64,000 bases of DNA from Halobacteriales archaeon YIM A00013 (GCA_025041195.1 JAKCFM010000001.1:496001-560000), one strand, 5' to 3'; shown: positions 47,646 to 54,949, counted from the first letter of the stretch. Numbers and translations are program-made. Notes: a model not told the origin generated them from the letters alone.

Positions 47646-47807
47646 ATGGATGCTGAAATAGTGGCGAGCACGACCGATGAGGCCCTCCGAGTAAAACGAG
47701 ATATCTACATGGCTGTCGCATTTTTTGCCACAATCTCGGTGATAGGTCTCCCTATCGGCGTATTTTTTGGCTATAGAGCATGGCAATATCATACGGAACT
47801 GCGGTGA
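47646..47807 (+). CDS. Small single-helix membrane protein
   Basis: 53 residues: MDAEIVASTTDEALRVKRDI followed by one hydrophobic span YMAVAFFATISVIGLPIGVF and FGYRAWQYHTELR. The regular codon use and clear topology support it. Function unknown; too short for most gene finders. Confidence 0.6.
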   Translation: MDAEIVASTTDEALRVKRDIYMAVAFFATISVIGLPIGVFFGYRAWQYHTELR

Positions 47808-48020
47808 ACAGTTTCTATCGAAGGAGTCTCCGATCCCCAGCGCACCGCAGGTATTGATTGTACCAAACCCTCTGCGGTATACAAAATGAGTTTGGGCCAG
47901 TACTACACGTAGTGTTCAATTACGAGCGAGGACCGTTTATTTGAGGAGATGAATTTCTGGAGATGTGTAGCTGTATCAGATTTTGTGATCCATCGATATT
48001 TCTATCGAAAATCCGTCACA

Positions 48021-48110
48021 TATTAATAGTGCCATTTTGATGTGGTACGTATACTCACCCGACTGGAGCAAACCGGTTGCCCGGTTTCCCCAGACGTGTC
48101 ACAACACGTC
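48021..48110 (+). promoter_or_regulatory. Promoter and two palindromes before coiled-coil gene, copy 2
   Basis: TATTAATAGT at 48021-48030, then AACCGG-TTGC-CCGGTT (48071-48086) and GACGTGT-CACA-ACACGTC (48093-48110). Same order and spacing as copy 1. The 213 bases before it (47808-48020) hold nothing recognisable. Confidence 0.62.
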
Positions 48111-48133
48111 CGAGGGTGAGGGGTTGAATACGT

Positions 48134-48925
48134 ATGAATCAACAACCCAACACGAACGACGACAGCAGCATAGTTAATGATACTGGAACCAGCGAAGTTC
48201 TCAGCAATCTCCTAGAGGACGGGATCGAGAAAGATGATCCCGACCAGTTGGTTGGCGTGATCAAGACGTTGGTTGGTGAACTCCAGGTTCAGTACGAAGC
48301 AAATGACGACCTGAGAACCGCCATCGAACGGCGTGATGAACGGCTTATACATCTGGAAACGACGGTTGAGCGGCTCGAACGCGAGCAAAAAGAGTACCGC
48401 GAGATGAATGAGCGCGATAAGGCCGAGATCAGACAGGACGTGACGGAAAACAAGCGGGCGACTGAACAAAACGAGGCGCACACAGACGCTGTTGCAAGAA
48501 AGGTTGCAAATTGTGACGGACGTGAGGAACGGACGCCGTTAGAACAGATCGTCCAATTACCCGATGAGATTCTCCACAAGGCGAAACTGACGGCCAATCA
48601 ACGACGAGCGCGGACGATTGCGATGGAGCTCGGCGGACTGGCGACGACAGTGCCGAAAGGAAAGCGGCTGGATTCGACCACGATCAAAGATCAGCTCAAA
48701 CGTGAGTATGGATCGGCACACGACCAGACCGTTGCCCGAGTGATGGCGTTCCTTGATCGGCTGGGTGGTGATCGAACGGAGGTGGTCCACACGGGCAAGG
48801 GCAAAGCAGTGATCTTCGATGACTGGCTAGCGAACCGGCTCAAGAGGGCCGAACAGTTCACATCGGAGGCGGTGGATGGCGTGCTCACGAACGTTGTGAG
48901 TGTCACCACCAGAACGGCCGGCTAG
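48134..48925 (+). CDS. Coiled-coil protein with winged-helix-like C-terminus, module copy 2
   Basis: 263 residues starting MNQQPNTNDDSSIVND. Coiled coil about 50-145 (LRTAIERRDERLIHLETTV, ERLEREQKEYREMNERDKAE). From TPLEQIVQLPDEILHKAKL to the end it is nearly identical to copy 1, including SVTTRTAG at the C-terminus; the N-terminal 100 residues differ. A near-identical nucleotide stretch downstream implies recent gene conversion. Function unknown; likely DNA-binding. Confidence 0.75.
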   Translation: MNQQPNTNDDSSIVNDTGTSEVLSNLLEDGIEKDDPDQLVGVIKTLVGELQVQYEANDDLRTAIERRDERLIHLETTVERLEREQKEYREMNERDKAEIRQDVTENKRATEQNEAHTDAVARKVANCDGREERTPLEQIVQLPDEILHKAKLTANQRRARTIAMELGGLATTVPKGKRLDSTTIKDQLKREYGSAHDQTVARVMAFLDRLGGDRTEVVHTGKGKAVIFDDWLANRLKRAEQFTSEAVDGVLTNVVSVTTRTAG

Positions 48926-49240
48926 CGTGTAAGCACGGGCTCCCCGATAGGGATCTATCCAGGACACAGACGACAACACGATTGAGGGTTGGTGGTGGTG
49001 TAGCAGCAGGTGTGAGGAGATTCCCTATCGTTTCAAGTTTAGTTTTGTGAAATTTGGGTGCGCGAAGCGCGTTCGTCACGGTTGGCCGAGCACCCACTCA
49101 CGACGAGTGTGAGCGAATCTGTCGAGTTTGTTAATTAGAATGAATTACTGTCTAGTAACACTAGTTGCGCCTTCTTTGTTCTAGTGCAGGTTTAGCAGGA
49201 CGGTCCGGACGCATCACATAATAAGGAAGAATTCCAACAC
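48926..49240. other. Conserved spacer between coiled-coil gene and RNA unit, copy 2
   Basis: No gene. About 200 bases from the coiled-coil stop onward match copy 1 (CCCCGATAGGGATCTATCC, GCGAAGCGCG inverted repeat, CACTCACGACGAGTGTGAG). After about 49135 the sequences differ until the promoter at 49234. Confidence 0.6.
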
Positions 49241-49280
49241 ATACGAAAGTTTATAACCTAGTGGGTTGGCACAACCAACT
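49234..49280 (+). promoter_or_regulatory. Promoter of the RNA/ORF A/ORF B unit, copy 2
   Basis: CCAACACATACGAAAG followed by TTTATAA (49250-49256); the first base of the RNA element is 49281, exactly 24 bases after the TATA box. Confidence 0.7.
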
Positions 49281-49355
49281 GGGAACGCCAGCCGGAATGA
49301 TTTGCGCGTGTACTGAAACGCGCCGGGTGTTGGAGCACCCGACGCTGGGGTTCCC
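49281..49355 (+). ncRNA. 75-nt structured 5' leader RNA, module copy 2
   Basis: Closing stem GGGAAC-g-CCAGC (49281-49292) with GCTGG-g-GTTCCC (49344-49355). Hairpin 1 is GCGCGT with ACGCGC. Hairpin 2 is GGGTG with CACCC. The pairing pattern and the 75-nt length are shared with copies 1 and 3. ORF A begins 63 bases after it. Confidence 0.65.
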
Positions 49356-49418
49356 TAACCGAGAGGTGAACCCAATATGGGAATAACGCCGCGGTACTGT
49401 AATCCTGTCGTATCGTCA

Positions 49419-49511
49419 ATGACTACCACGCGGTGTGCACGCTGTGGTCAACCGGTTGCTCGGCCACGCGCACATGCAACGGGCTGTCCGTCGTGGAGGA
49501 TTGGCTCGTGA
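49419..49511 (+). CDS. 30-residue Cys/His microprotein, module copy 2 (ORF A)
   Basis: MTTTRCARCGQPVARPR then AHATGCPSWRIGS. C6, C9, H19 and C23 align with copies 1 and 3. Its TGA overlaps the next GTG by four bases (GTGA). Confidence 0.65.
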   Translation: MTTTRCARCGQPVARPRAHATGCPSWRIGS

Positions 49512-50032
49512 GTCTTCCCCAGTTCAGCTTCCGAACGATGGATGGACAGATCAGCACCCTTGCGGGAATCGAGGATCGCGAGGAACTCTCCTCTGCTGAG
49601 TTACACCACGTCGTGGATATCGCCGAGAACTGTTGGTGTCGTCCCTGTCAATCAACGGAATGTCGGCACAGTCGGCAAGTGGAGGAGGTGCTCGCGATTG
49701 CTGATCTGAGCGAGCGCTCGGGCGGGGGTCCTGATACGCTTCCGTCGCTTGATCGGATTACTCGGTTTCGCTCGCAGGGCGAGACCATCTACACCGCCTG
49801 GTTCGAAAACGATGCTCGGCTTCGTGCACATGAGCAACGGAGTGGTGACGTTACTTTGTTGGCGTTTTCTCCCGATCGTCCGGAGGATCCAGCGCGTGCA
49901 CAGACGCAAGACGAGGCTGTGTCTGCCGCGAGTTGTTTACTCGATGGAGTCGTGAAGTTCTGCGACGCACGATCAACCAAGGAACTCCCTGCGCTGCTTA
50001 AGCTGTTGGTCTCTCCAGCACACGACGACTAA
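49508..50032 (+). CDS. SWIM-like zinc-binding protein, module copy 2 (ORF B)
   Basis: 174 residues, GTG start at 49508 as in the other copies. CWCRPCQSTECRH at 42-54 matches C-x-C-x7-C-x-H. The C-terminus reads VVKFCDARSTKELPALLKLL then VSPAHDD, closer to its own downstream tail duplicate than to copies 1 or 3, which points to local gene conversion or an independent duplication. Confidence 0.75.
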   Translation: MSLPQFSFRTMDGQISTLAGIEDREELSSAELHHVVDIAENCWCRPCQSTECRHSRQVEEVLAIADLSERSGGGPDTLPSLDRITRFRSQGETIYTAWFENDARLRAHEQRSGDVTLLAFSPDRPEDPARAQTQDEAVSAASCLLDGVVKFCDARSTKELPALLKLLVSPAHDD

Positions 50033-50116
50033 CCCCAACTACGGAATTTTTCGAAACCACATGTGTGGCTAGGATTCCCCACCGCGAGCGCAGCGAGCGG
50101 CCTTTTTTGGTCCAGA

Positions 50117-50162
50117 TTTTTTGATTGAGTGGTTGCCGAAGGCAACCCGAGATCAAAAAAGG
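50117..50162 (+). repeat. 46-nt hairpin element (copy 2, proximal)
   Basis: Run of T, GATTGAGT, arm GGTTGCC, GAA loop, arm GGCAACC, CGAG, ATC, run of A, GG. Both stems pair fully. Confidence 0.72.
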
Positions 50163-50190
50163 TGGGTGACGCGGCCTTTTTTCATCAACG

Positions 50191-50236
50191 TTTTTTGCGG
50201 GAGTGGTTGCCGGAGGCAACCCGACCGGAAAAAAGG
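50191..50236 (+). repeat. 46-nt hairpin element (copy 2, distal)
   Basis: Run of T, GCGG, GAGT, arm GGTTGCC, GGA loop, arm GGCAACC, CGA, CCGG, run of A, GG. The GCGG/CCGG side stem differs from the GAT/ATC of its neighbour but is still complementary. Confidence 0.72.
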
Positions 50237-50239
50237 TTG

Positions 50240-50359
50240 GAGGCTGACTCTGCTGCGAGCTGTTTGCTCAATGGGGTCGTCAAGTTCTGTGACGCACGAT
50301 CAACCGAGGAGCTCCCTGCACTTCTCCAACTGTTGGTCTCTCCAGCACACGACGAGTAA
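50240..50359 (+). pseudogene. Duplicated 3' tail of zinc-protein gene (copy 2)
   Basis: Encodes ADSAASCLLNGVVKFCDA then RSTEELPALLQLLVSPAHDE and a stop, about 39 codons matching the end of ORF B of the same copy. No start codon. Confidence 0.75.
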
Positions 50360-50389
50360 CCAATTTACTCCTCTTCGCAGCTTTTGCAA

Positions 50390-50490
50390 ACCGCTCTCGG
50401 CCAGTTTGTTCACCGCAAACCAGCGACGTGCACGAGATGATTGCGAATGGACTCGGCGGATTGGTACACGTACGTGCAATCAGGCAGCTA
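50390..50490 (+). pseudogene. Remnant of the coiled-coil gene (after copy 2)
   Basis: About 100 bases translate in broken frames to LSASLFTANQRRAR followed after a shift by an IANGLGGLV-like stretch, matching the LTANQRRARMIAMELGGLA block of the coiled-coil protein. The rest of 50360-50565 holds nothing else recognised. Confidence 0.55.
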
Positions 50491-50565
50491 TCGAGGTGAC
50501 CGCTCCCTCTCCGACGGAGTGTGCGAAGACGCTCCAGCCGATCAAGAGAGGGTTGGGGCGCTGAT

Positions 50566-51192
50566 CTAGAGTTGAAGACGAAAGTCCTGAACTTCGAACC
50601 GTCGATCGCCATCAAAGAAATCCACCAACGCAAATGGCTCGGCGACGGTTGATGTGACACGGACTCGAAATATGACTCCGACGTGATACTTGACCCCTTT
50701 TCGAAGCGTGATCCTTCCGGACTGTGTGACAGTGCCAGAGACATCCGTCTGGATGGTTTCGAGGGGTGCCCCTGATGATTCGCCGTCGACTTCTCGTGCG
50801 AATACAGACACAGCCGCCTCCCCAGAGCCGGCCGCATTATTCACTACTCCCTCTCTAACATACTGGCAGTGGCCGGAATACTCGGCCGTCGCAGGTGGTG
50901 TAAACGTCCCAAATAATGCTCCGTCTGCTCTCGCAGCGGTGCCAACGACGCTTCCCACTGCCTTGATGTTCACCGCATCGGTATCGGTCTGTATATCAAC
51001 GACTGTATTGGTCCCAAACGGTTCTGTCTCCGCTTGCTCACTGGTATCCAATTGGATTTCGTACTCGGATGGGACGCTTGCTGCTGTACCGACAGCCCCG
51101 AAACAGAGAGTACTCACTCCTCCAACTGTGCCGACAGCTCGCTGTAAGAACCCCCGTCGGGTGGATCGCATCGTGGATAGTATGTCATCCAT
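50566..51192 (-). CDS. Tat-exported protein of unknown function
   Basis: 208 residues. Twin-arginine signal at about 10-40 (STRRGFLQRAVGTVGGVSTL, then CFGAVGTAASV). The mature part is beta-rich (VVDIQTDTDAVNIKAVGSVVGTAARADGALFGTF, RITLRKGVKYHVGVIFRVRV), suggesting a secreted Ig- or cupin-like sheet. The annotated start is five codons before the STRRG motif. Confidence 0.7.
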   Translation of the reverse strand: MDDILSTMRSTRRGFLQRAVGTVGGVSTLCFGAVGTAASVPSEYEIQLDTSEQAETEPFGTNTVVDIQTDTDAVNIKAVGSVVGTAARADGALFGTFTPPATAEYSGHCQYVREGVVNNAAGSGEAAVSVFAREVDGESSGAPLETIQTDVSGTVTQSGRITLRKGVKYHVGVIFRVRVTSTVAEPFALVDFFDGDRRFEVQDFRLQL

Positions 51193-51751
51193 ATTTTGGC
51201 GATAACCGATATTATTTTAGCCCTTTCGATATACTACTATTCTTTTTGTAGAAATATCTGATACAGATGGAATTTAATCGCCGAGTGAATTTCGATACTT
51301 CATGCATGAGATGTTCCCTTACTTCTGTTCCTGAGTAAGCCCCATTCAACTGGAAGAATGTCGAATACCGTCTTCGATGGCCTCAAACACGTGGTACCGA
51401 AAGCACGGTAGTTGCTCACGCAAGAGGAATACGAACAGGAGGTCGACGTGTTCAAGCCTGCCATTACGACGGTCCTGAAGGAGGCGCTCACCCTTATTTC
51501 AGGAGAAAGACGATTACGATTACAAAGCTCGTCAGGATCAATCCGAATGCCAAGATCCAGAGATTGGATATCCCCGCTCGGAGACGATCAGTTTTGCTCT
51601 CTTATTCACTTCCGTCGTCGATATGGTCGTCGGCTGTCTTGCGTACAGCCTCTCTTTTAGTGTCAGTCAATTTTTATCATATTTGTTAATAATGTGAGGA
51701 CAGTTTGACTGCCAGAAGAAATTTATCTCTTACTGCATTAATTAATATTGA
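51193..51751. other. Region with two broken coding fragments
   Basis: No intact gene. On the plus strand from 51358 the frame MSNTVFDGLKHVVPKAR is cut by a TAG and continues LLTQEEYEQEVDVFKPAITT. On the minus strand about 51498-51665 two short frames separated by a stop encode REAVRKTADDHIDDGSE and a membrane-like ISNLWILAFGLILTSFVIVI segment. Both look like decayed genes. Confidence 0.4.
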
Positions 51752-52960
51752 ATGAGAGATAAGAATTCATTGGTAACACGCCGACGATTTCTTGGTAGCG
51801 CGCTCGGTGGAAGTATCGGTGGGTATTTGCTCAGCACGCACTCAGATACGTCTTCTGTAGCACAAGCCACACCCTCTTCTCCGAGGGCTGATTGGCCACA
51901 GTACCAATTCAACGGTGGCAACTCTGGATACAATCCGCAGGGAACTGCACCGGTCCGGTGGTTCACACGTGGCTGGCACAAGAACGTTGATGGACTCAGT
52001 GGAGCGCCTGCTGTCTCCGACCAAACTGTGTATGCCCCCGTCAGACTAGCCACTCCTGGGGATGAAATTCCAGCGCGCCATGTCCTCCTCACACTCGATG
52101 CTGCGGACGGCTCCGTCCTGTGGCGGGCCGAAATGGAGGGTGAGAGCTCCGTTGGGGTCGTTGATGGAACGGTGTACCTGGCTGATGGACGTACTCGGGC
52201 GCTCGATAGCGTTGATGGGGAAGAACAGTGGTCGGTTCAACGTGGCTCGTATCATCCCGTGGTAACCGACCGTTTCGTCTACGTTACCGAAGGCGTTGAG
52301 GAATGCCTTGCCATCAACCGGCAGGACGGATCGGTTCAATGGAGCGCAGCCTTTCGAGCAACACAGATTCCCGCTGTCGATGGGGAGACCGTTTATGCTG
52401 GTGCCGAAGACGGGACCGTCCACGCACTGACTGCTACGGCTGGCGAACGTCGCTGGACCAACTCGCTCGACGATAGCAATCCAGATATGGCAGCTGCTGA
52501 CGGTATGGCGTACGCAGCGGCTGTCGAGGGCTTCTACGCACTCGATGGTACATCCGGTGCTATCCAGTGGACAATTCCAAGCCAGCGCACGCCAGATTCG
52601 AGCTATCGCTATAATGTCTCGTTGCCCGTACTCGCCGATGGAACCGTGTACGTCGTCGTTGACGGTGTCCTGCGGGCTGTCACTGCCGATACCGGGACTG
52701 AACAGTGGAGATATGATTCACCACACGAGGTACCGTCTATGCCACCAGTACGGGTCGGGAATGCCATCTATTTCGTTGCTGCACCAAATCGGGTGGTAGC
52801 ACTGCATGCCGTGACTGGGAACCGTCTCGGTGTGTACACCGCCCCAGTTGACCGGCTTGAGAGAGCTGTCGTCCCAGCTACTGGAGATCTCTACCTTGGT
52901 GGTGTCGCCGAACAGAGCCAACAGAGTGGACTATTCAAGATCTGTGGACAACCACTCTGA
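51752..52960 (+). CDS. Tat-exported PQQ-type beta-propeller protein
   Basis: 402 residues. Tat signal RRRFLGSALGGSIGGYLLS at about 10-28. The repeats are PQQ-like blades such as DQTVYAPVRLATPG, DGTVYLADGRTRALDSVDGEEQWS, DGETVYAGAEDGTVHALTATAGERRWT and DGTVYVVVDGVLRAVTADTGTEQWR, each with a GxxxW-type strand end, forming a propeller. Likely a surface protein, perhaps with an outer-layer or scaffold role; no catalytic motif. Located near other accessory genes. Confidence 0.8.
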   Translation: MRDKNSLVTRRRFLGSALGGSIGGYLLSTHSDTSSVAQATPSSPRADWPQYQFNGGNSGYNPQGTAPVRWFTRGWHKNVDGLSGAPAVSDQTVYAPVRLATPGDEIPARHVLLTLDAADGSVLWRAEMEGESSVGVVDGTVYLADGRTRALDSVDGEEQWSVQRGSYHPVVTDRFVYVTEGVEECLAINRQDGSVQWSAAFRATQIPAVDGETVYAGAEDGTVHALTATAGERRWTNSLDDSNPDMAAADGMAYAAAVEGFYALDGTSGAIQWTIPSQRTPDSSYRYNVSLPVLADGTVYVVVDGVLRAVTADTGTEQWRYDSPHEVPSMPPVRVGNAIYFVAAPNRVVALHAVTGNRLGVYTAPVDRLERAVVPATGDLYLGGVAEQSQQSGLFKICGQPL

Positions 52961-53107
52961 TCGATACTGACGTGCTCGTTTTCGGTGAGAAGCGTGAGAA
53001 CTGCTGTGTAATTAGGATCGAGAGCTGCTCTATGGAGATTTTGGATGCACTCACTGTACTGCCCACCCTGGATACCGCCGATACACTGACTGTTACGTCT
53101 CGTATAG

Positions 53108-53314
53108 TCACTCACTACCGTTCTTGCTGTAATGGGTCCCAAATTCCTGCCGGAGTACGGTTGCAAGGTACGAGTTGTCCGTGTCTTCAGCAGCCTCAAT
53201 CGCTTCTGCTAAGGCGTCTTCGAGTCGCTCGTCAGCGTGTTGTTCGTAGTGACGCGTTGGTGGAAGCTCGACGATCGAATGGCTTCGTGAAATGATCTTG
53301 TTGTGTGCTGGCAT
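53108..53314 (-). CDS. Small acidic protein in a CTATAG-controlled unit
   Basis: 68 residues: MPAHNKIISRSHSIVELPPT, an EQHADERLEDALAEAIEAAE helix and YLATVLRQEFG. No family recognised. It is supported by good codon flow and by the CTATAG triplet that lies 70 bases upstream, as in the two adjacent toxin-antitoxin units. It could be an orphan antitoxin. Confidence 0.5.
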   Translation of the reverse strand: MPAHNKIISRSHSIVELPPTRHYEQHADERLEDALAEAIEAAEDTDNSYLATVLRQEFGTHYSKNGSE

Positions 53315-53384
53315 GGAGTACGATAGGCACTGTGGGCACCTAGTTGTTGCGCCAGCTGAGGTGATTTTGAGCTGCTCTCCGTCG

Positions 53385-53415
53385 GCTATTGGACTTACTA
53401 TAGGAAATGCTATAA
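53385..53415 (-). repeat. CTATAG-type triplet, unit 1
   Basis: Three 7-mers (GCTATTG, ACTATAG, GCTATAA) starting 12 bp apart, embedded in about 50 bp that match unit 3 (GCTCTCC and GGAAATGCTATA). 70 bases upstream of the start at 53314. Confidence 0.6.
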
Positions 53416-53446
53416 CCTCATATCGGTTTTAGGAGGAGTTCTTGAA

Positions 53447-53734
53447 TCAGTCGTCAGCGGTATACGCTCCGCTTCGGTGTTTGATTCTGGCGATAACCAT
53501 CTCGTTGTCGGTGCGATCGAACGTAACCGAGAGTCGAAACTGGCCAATACGGACCTTCTTGTAGGGGCTGTTTTGGAGCGGTTCCCCGTAGTCGGGCGGA
53601 TCCCGCCAGGGAGACTCGACGATGTTGGTGAGTTTGTTCTGGAGTTGGTCTTGGTCGTCGGCATCGAGCGCTATGAAATCTGTTTTGCCAGTGTCTGTGA
53701 AGCGAATTGACCACTCATCACCGTCCGCTGTCAT
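53447..53734 (-). CDS. RelE-type toxin
   Basis: 95 residues. RelE/ParE pattern: DEWSIRFTDTGKTDFIALDADDQDQLQNKL, then YGEPLQNSPYKKVRIGQFRLSVTFDRT and a C-terminal strand MVIARIKHRSG. Follows the ribbon-helix-helix gene with an ATGA overlap; together a toxin-antitoxin module. The mRNA interferase activity is inferred. Confidence 0.82.
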   Translation of the reverse strand: MTADGDEWSIRFTDTGKTDFIALDADDQDQLQNKLTNIVESPWRDPPDYGEPLQNSPYKKVRIGQFRLSVTFDRTDNEMVIARIKHRSGAYTADD

Positions 53735-54018
53735 TCGTCTGCATCGCGCTCCGACTGTTCGAGCACGTCCTCAAATGAATGGGTCGTTCCCTCCCGCAGT
53801 TGTCGTTCTGCCTGTGCGAGTGCAAGCAGCTCGTCCCGATCAAACGTCTGGTGGTCAGCCGCATCATGGAGTACGTATCGGATGTATTCCGATCGGGAAT
53901 TGAAGCCTCTCCCCTGCCAGATCTCGTCGATACGGTCGAGGAACCGCTGGGTCACGCGGACATTCAGCTGGACACGAGTGTCGCTGGGATCTCCCCCGGG
54001 TGATGATGCGTCTGACAT
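53731..54018 (-). CDS. Ribbon-helix-helix antitoxin
   Basis: 95 residues from the ATG at 54018 (MSDASSPGG); the upstream in-frame start is unlikely. The N-terminal RVQLNVRVTQRFLDRIDEIWQGRGFNSRSEYIRYVLHDAA is a clear ribbon-helix-helix fold. An imperfect GACATA-CA-TATGTC palindrome spans the start. The C-terminal acidic stretch likely binds the toxin. Confidence 0.82.
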   Translation of the reverse strand: MSDASSPGGDPSDTRVQLNVRVTQRFLDRIDEIWQGRGFNSRSEYIRYVLHDAADHQTFDRDELLALAQAERQLREGTTHSFEDVLEQSERDADE

Positions 54019-54096
54019 ACATATGTCGTACACGCGCTGTACGTATAGTGGTGTCGTCCAGTTGTTGTTTCTCTCGGCCTACTGTGTTCTCGTCTG

Positions 54097-54127
54097 GCTA
54101 TAGGATTCACTATAGGGAAGGCTATAG
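54097..54127 (-). repeat. CTATAG triplet, unit 2
   Basis: GCTATAG, ACTATAG and GCTATAG starting at 54097, 54109 and 54121, exactly 12 bp apart. 78 bases upstream of the RHH antitoxin start. Confidence 0.65.
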
Positions 54128-54138
54128 TCAGTGCCAGT

Positions 54139-54636
54139 CTACGTCTCCTCTTCTGACGAGTCAATCGCTTCGTGGATGTGCTCGATAGGTGAATGGTAGT
54201 GGTACTCAGTGATCCAGTGCTGCAGGATCGCGTCGGCATCCGCAACGGTGAGTTCGTTTTGTTCAACGAGTCGGAGGAGGATGCCGACCGAGCCGGTCAA
54301 TGGGACACTTCGGTCATTGGCGTGGGTTCGAGCCTGTCGATCGTCAGTGGCGAGTGTCCCATCCTGATCGATAGCAGCCTGGAGGGCGTGGGCTTCGCCC
54401 CGATCGAGTACCGAGCGAATGGCGTTGGTAGGCTCGTGATCGGTGAGTACTTCGATTGCGTCAACCGCTCGCTCGAGTTCGGGATAGGCACTGATTCCGG
54501 CGCGAAGTTCCTCGTTGACCGCCTCAACAGTAACGCAAGAGGCAGGAAGAGTATCAAGAAGGTTCAGATCGTCAGTGAAAGCGAAATTCGATAGAACGGT
54601 CGCATCACAGACAATGGGTGATTCGAACATCCTCAT
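54139..54636 (-). CDS. PIN-like domain ribonuclease toxin
   Basis: 165 residues. MRMFESPIVCDATVLSNFAF shows the first Asp (D12) of a PIN-like fold; middle GEAHALQAAIDQDGTLATDDRQARTHA includes E and DD positions expected in the active site. Coupled to the antitoxin by ATGA overlap (54633-54636). Toxin role is inferred from family and pairing. Confidence 0.78.
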   Translation of the reverse strand: MRMFESPIVCDATVLSNFAFTDDLNLLDTLPASCVTVEAVNEELRAGISAYPELERAVDAIEVLTDHEPTNAIRSVLDRGEAHALQAAIDQDGTLATDDRQARTHANDRSVPLTGSVGILLRLVEQNELTVADADAILQHWITEYHYHSPIEHIHEAIDSSEEET

Positions 54637-54851
54637 TCGTTGTCGGCGTCCGTGAGTCCGGCATCGCGACGGACGCCCTCAACGGATTGGGGACCGTGTC
54701 GCAGTTCGATCCCAACATTGGTGAGTACTTCGCGCATGTCCCACCGAGAGACGCCAGCGATCTCGGCAGCCTTCCCCTCGCTGATCTCTCCGAGGGCATA
54801 CAACCCGATAGCGTAGGCCATATCGTCATCGGTGTTGGCAGTACGTGCCAT
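54633..54851 (-). CDS. UPF0175-type antitoxin
   Basis: 72 residues from the ATG at 54851 (MARTANTDDDMAYAIGLYALG). ISEGKAAEIAGVSRWDMREVL is the UPF0175 helix-turn-helix-like signature. The longer frame upstream was discarded because it crosses the CTATAG triplet. Confidence 0.78.
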   Translation of the reverse strand: MARTANTDDDMAYAIGLYALGEISEGKAAEIAGVSRWDMREVLTNVGIELRHGPQSVEGVRRDAGLTDADNE

Positions 54852-54949
54852 AGCTTGGCTTTTTCTAGTGGATCGAGAGGGTAAGTGTTTGCTGCCAGAG
54901 ATCCAGCCGATACCAGAGAGCGGATTGCATTCTGAGTCGCTCTCCATTG

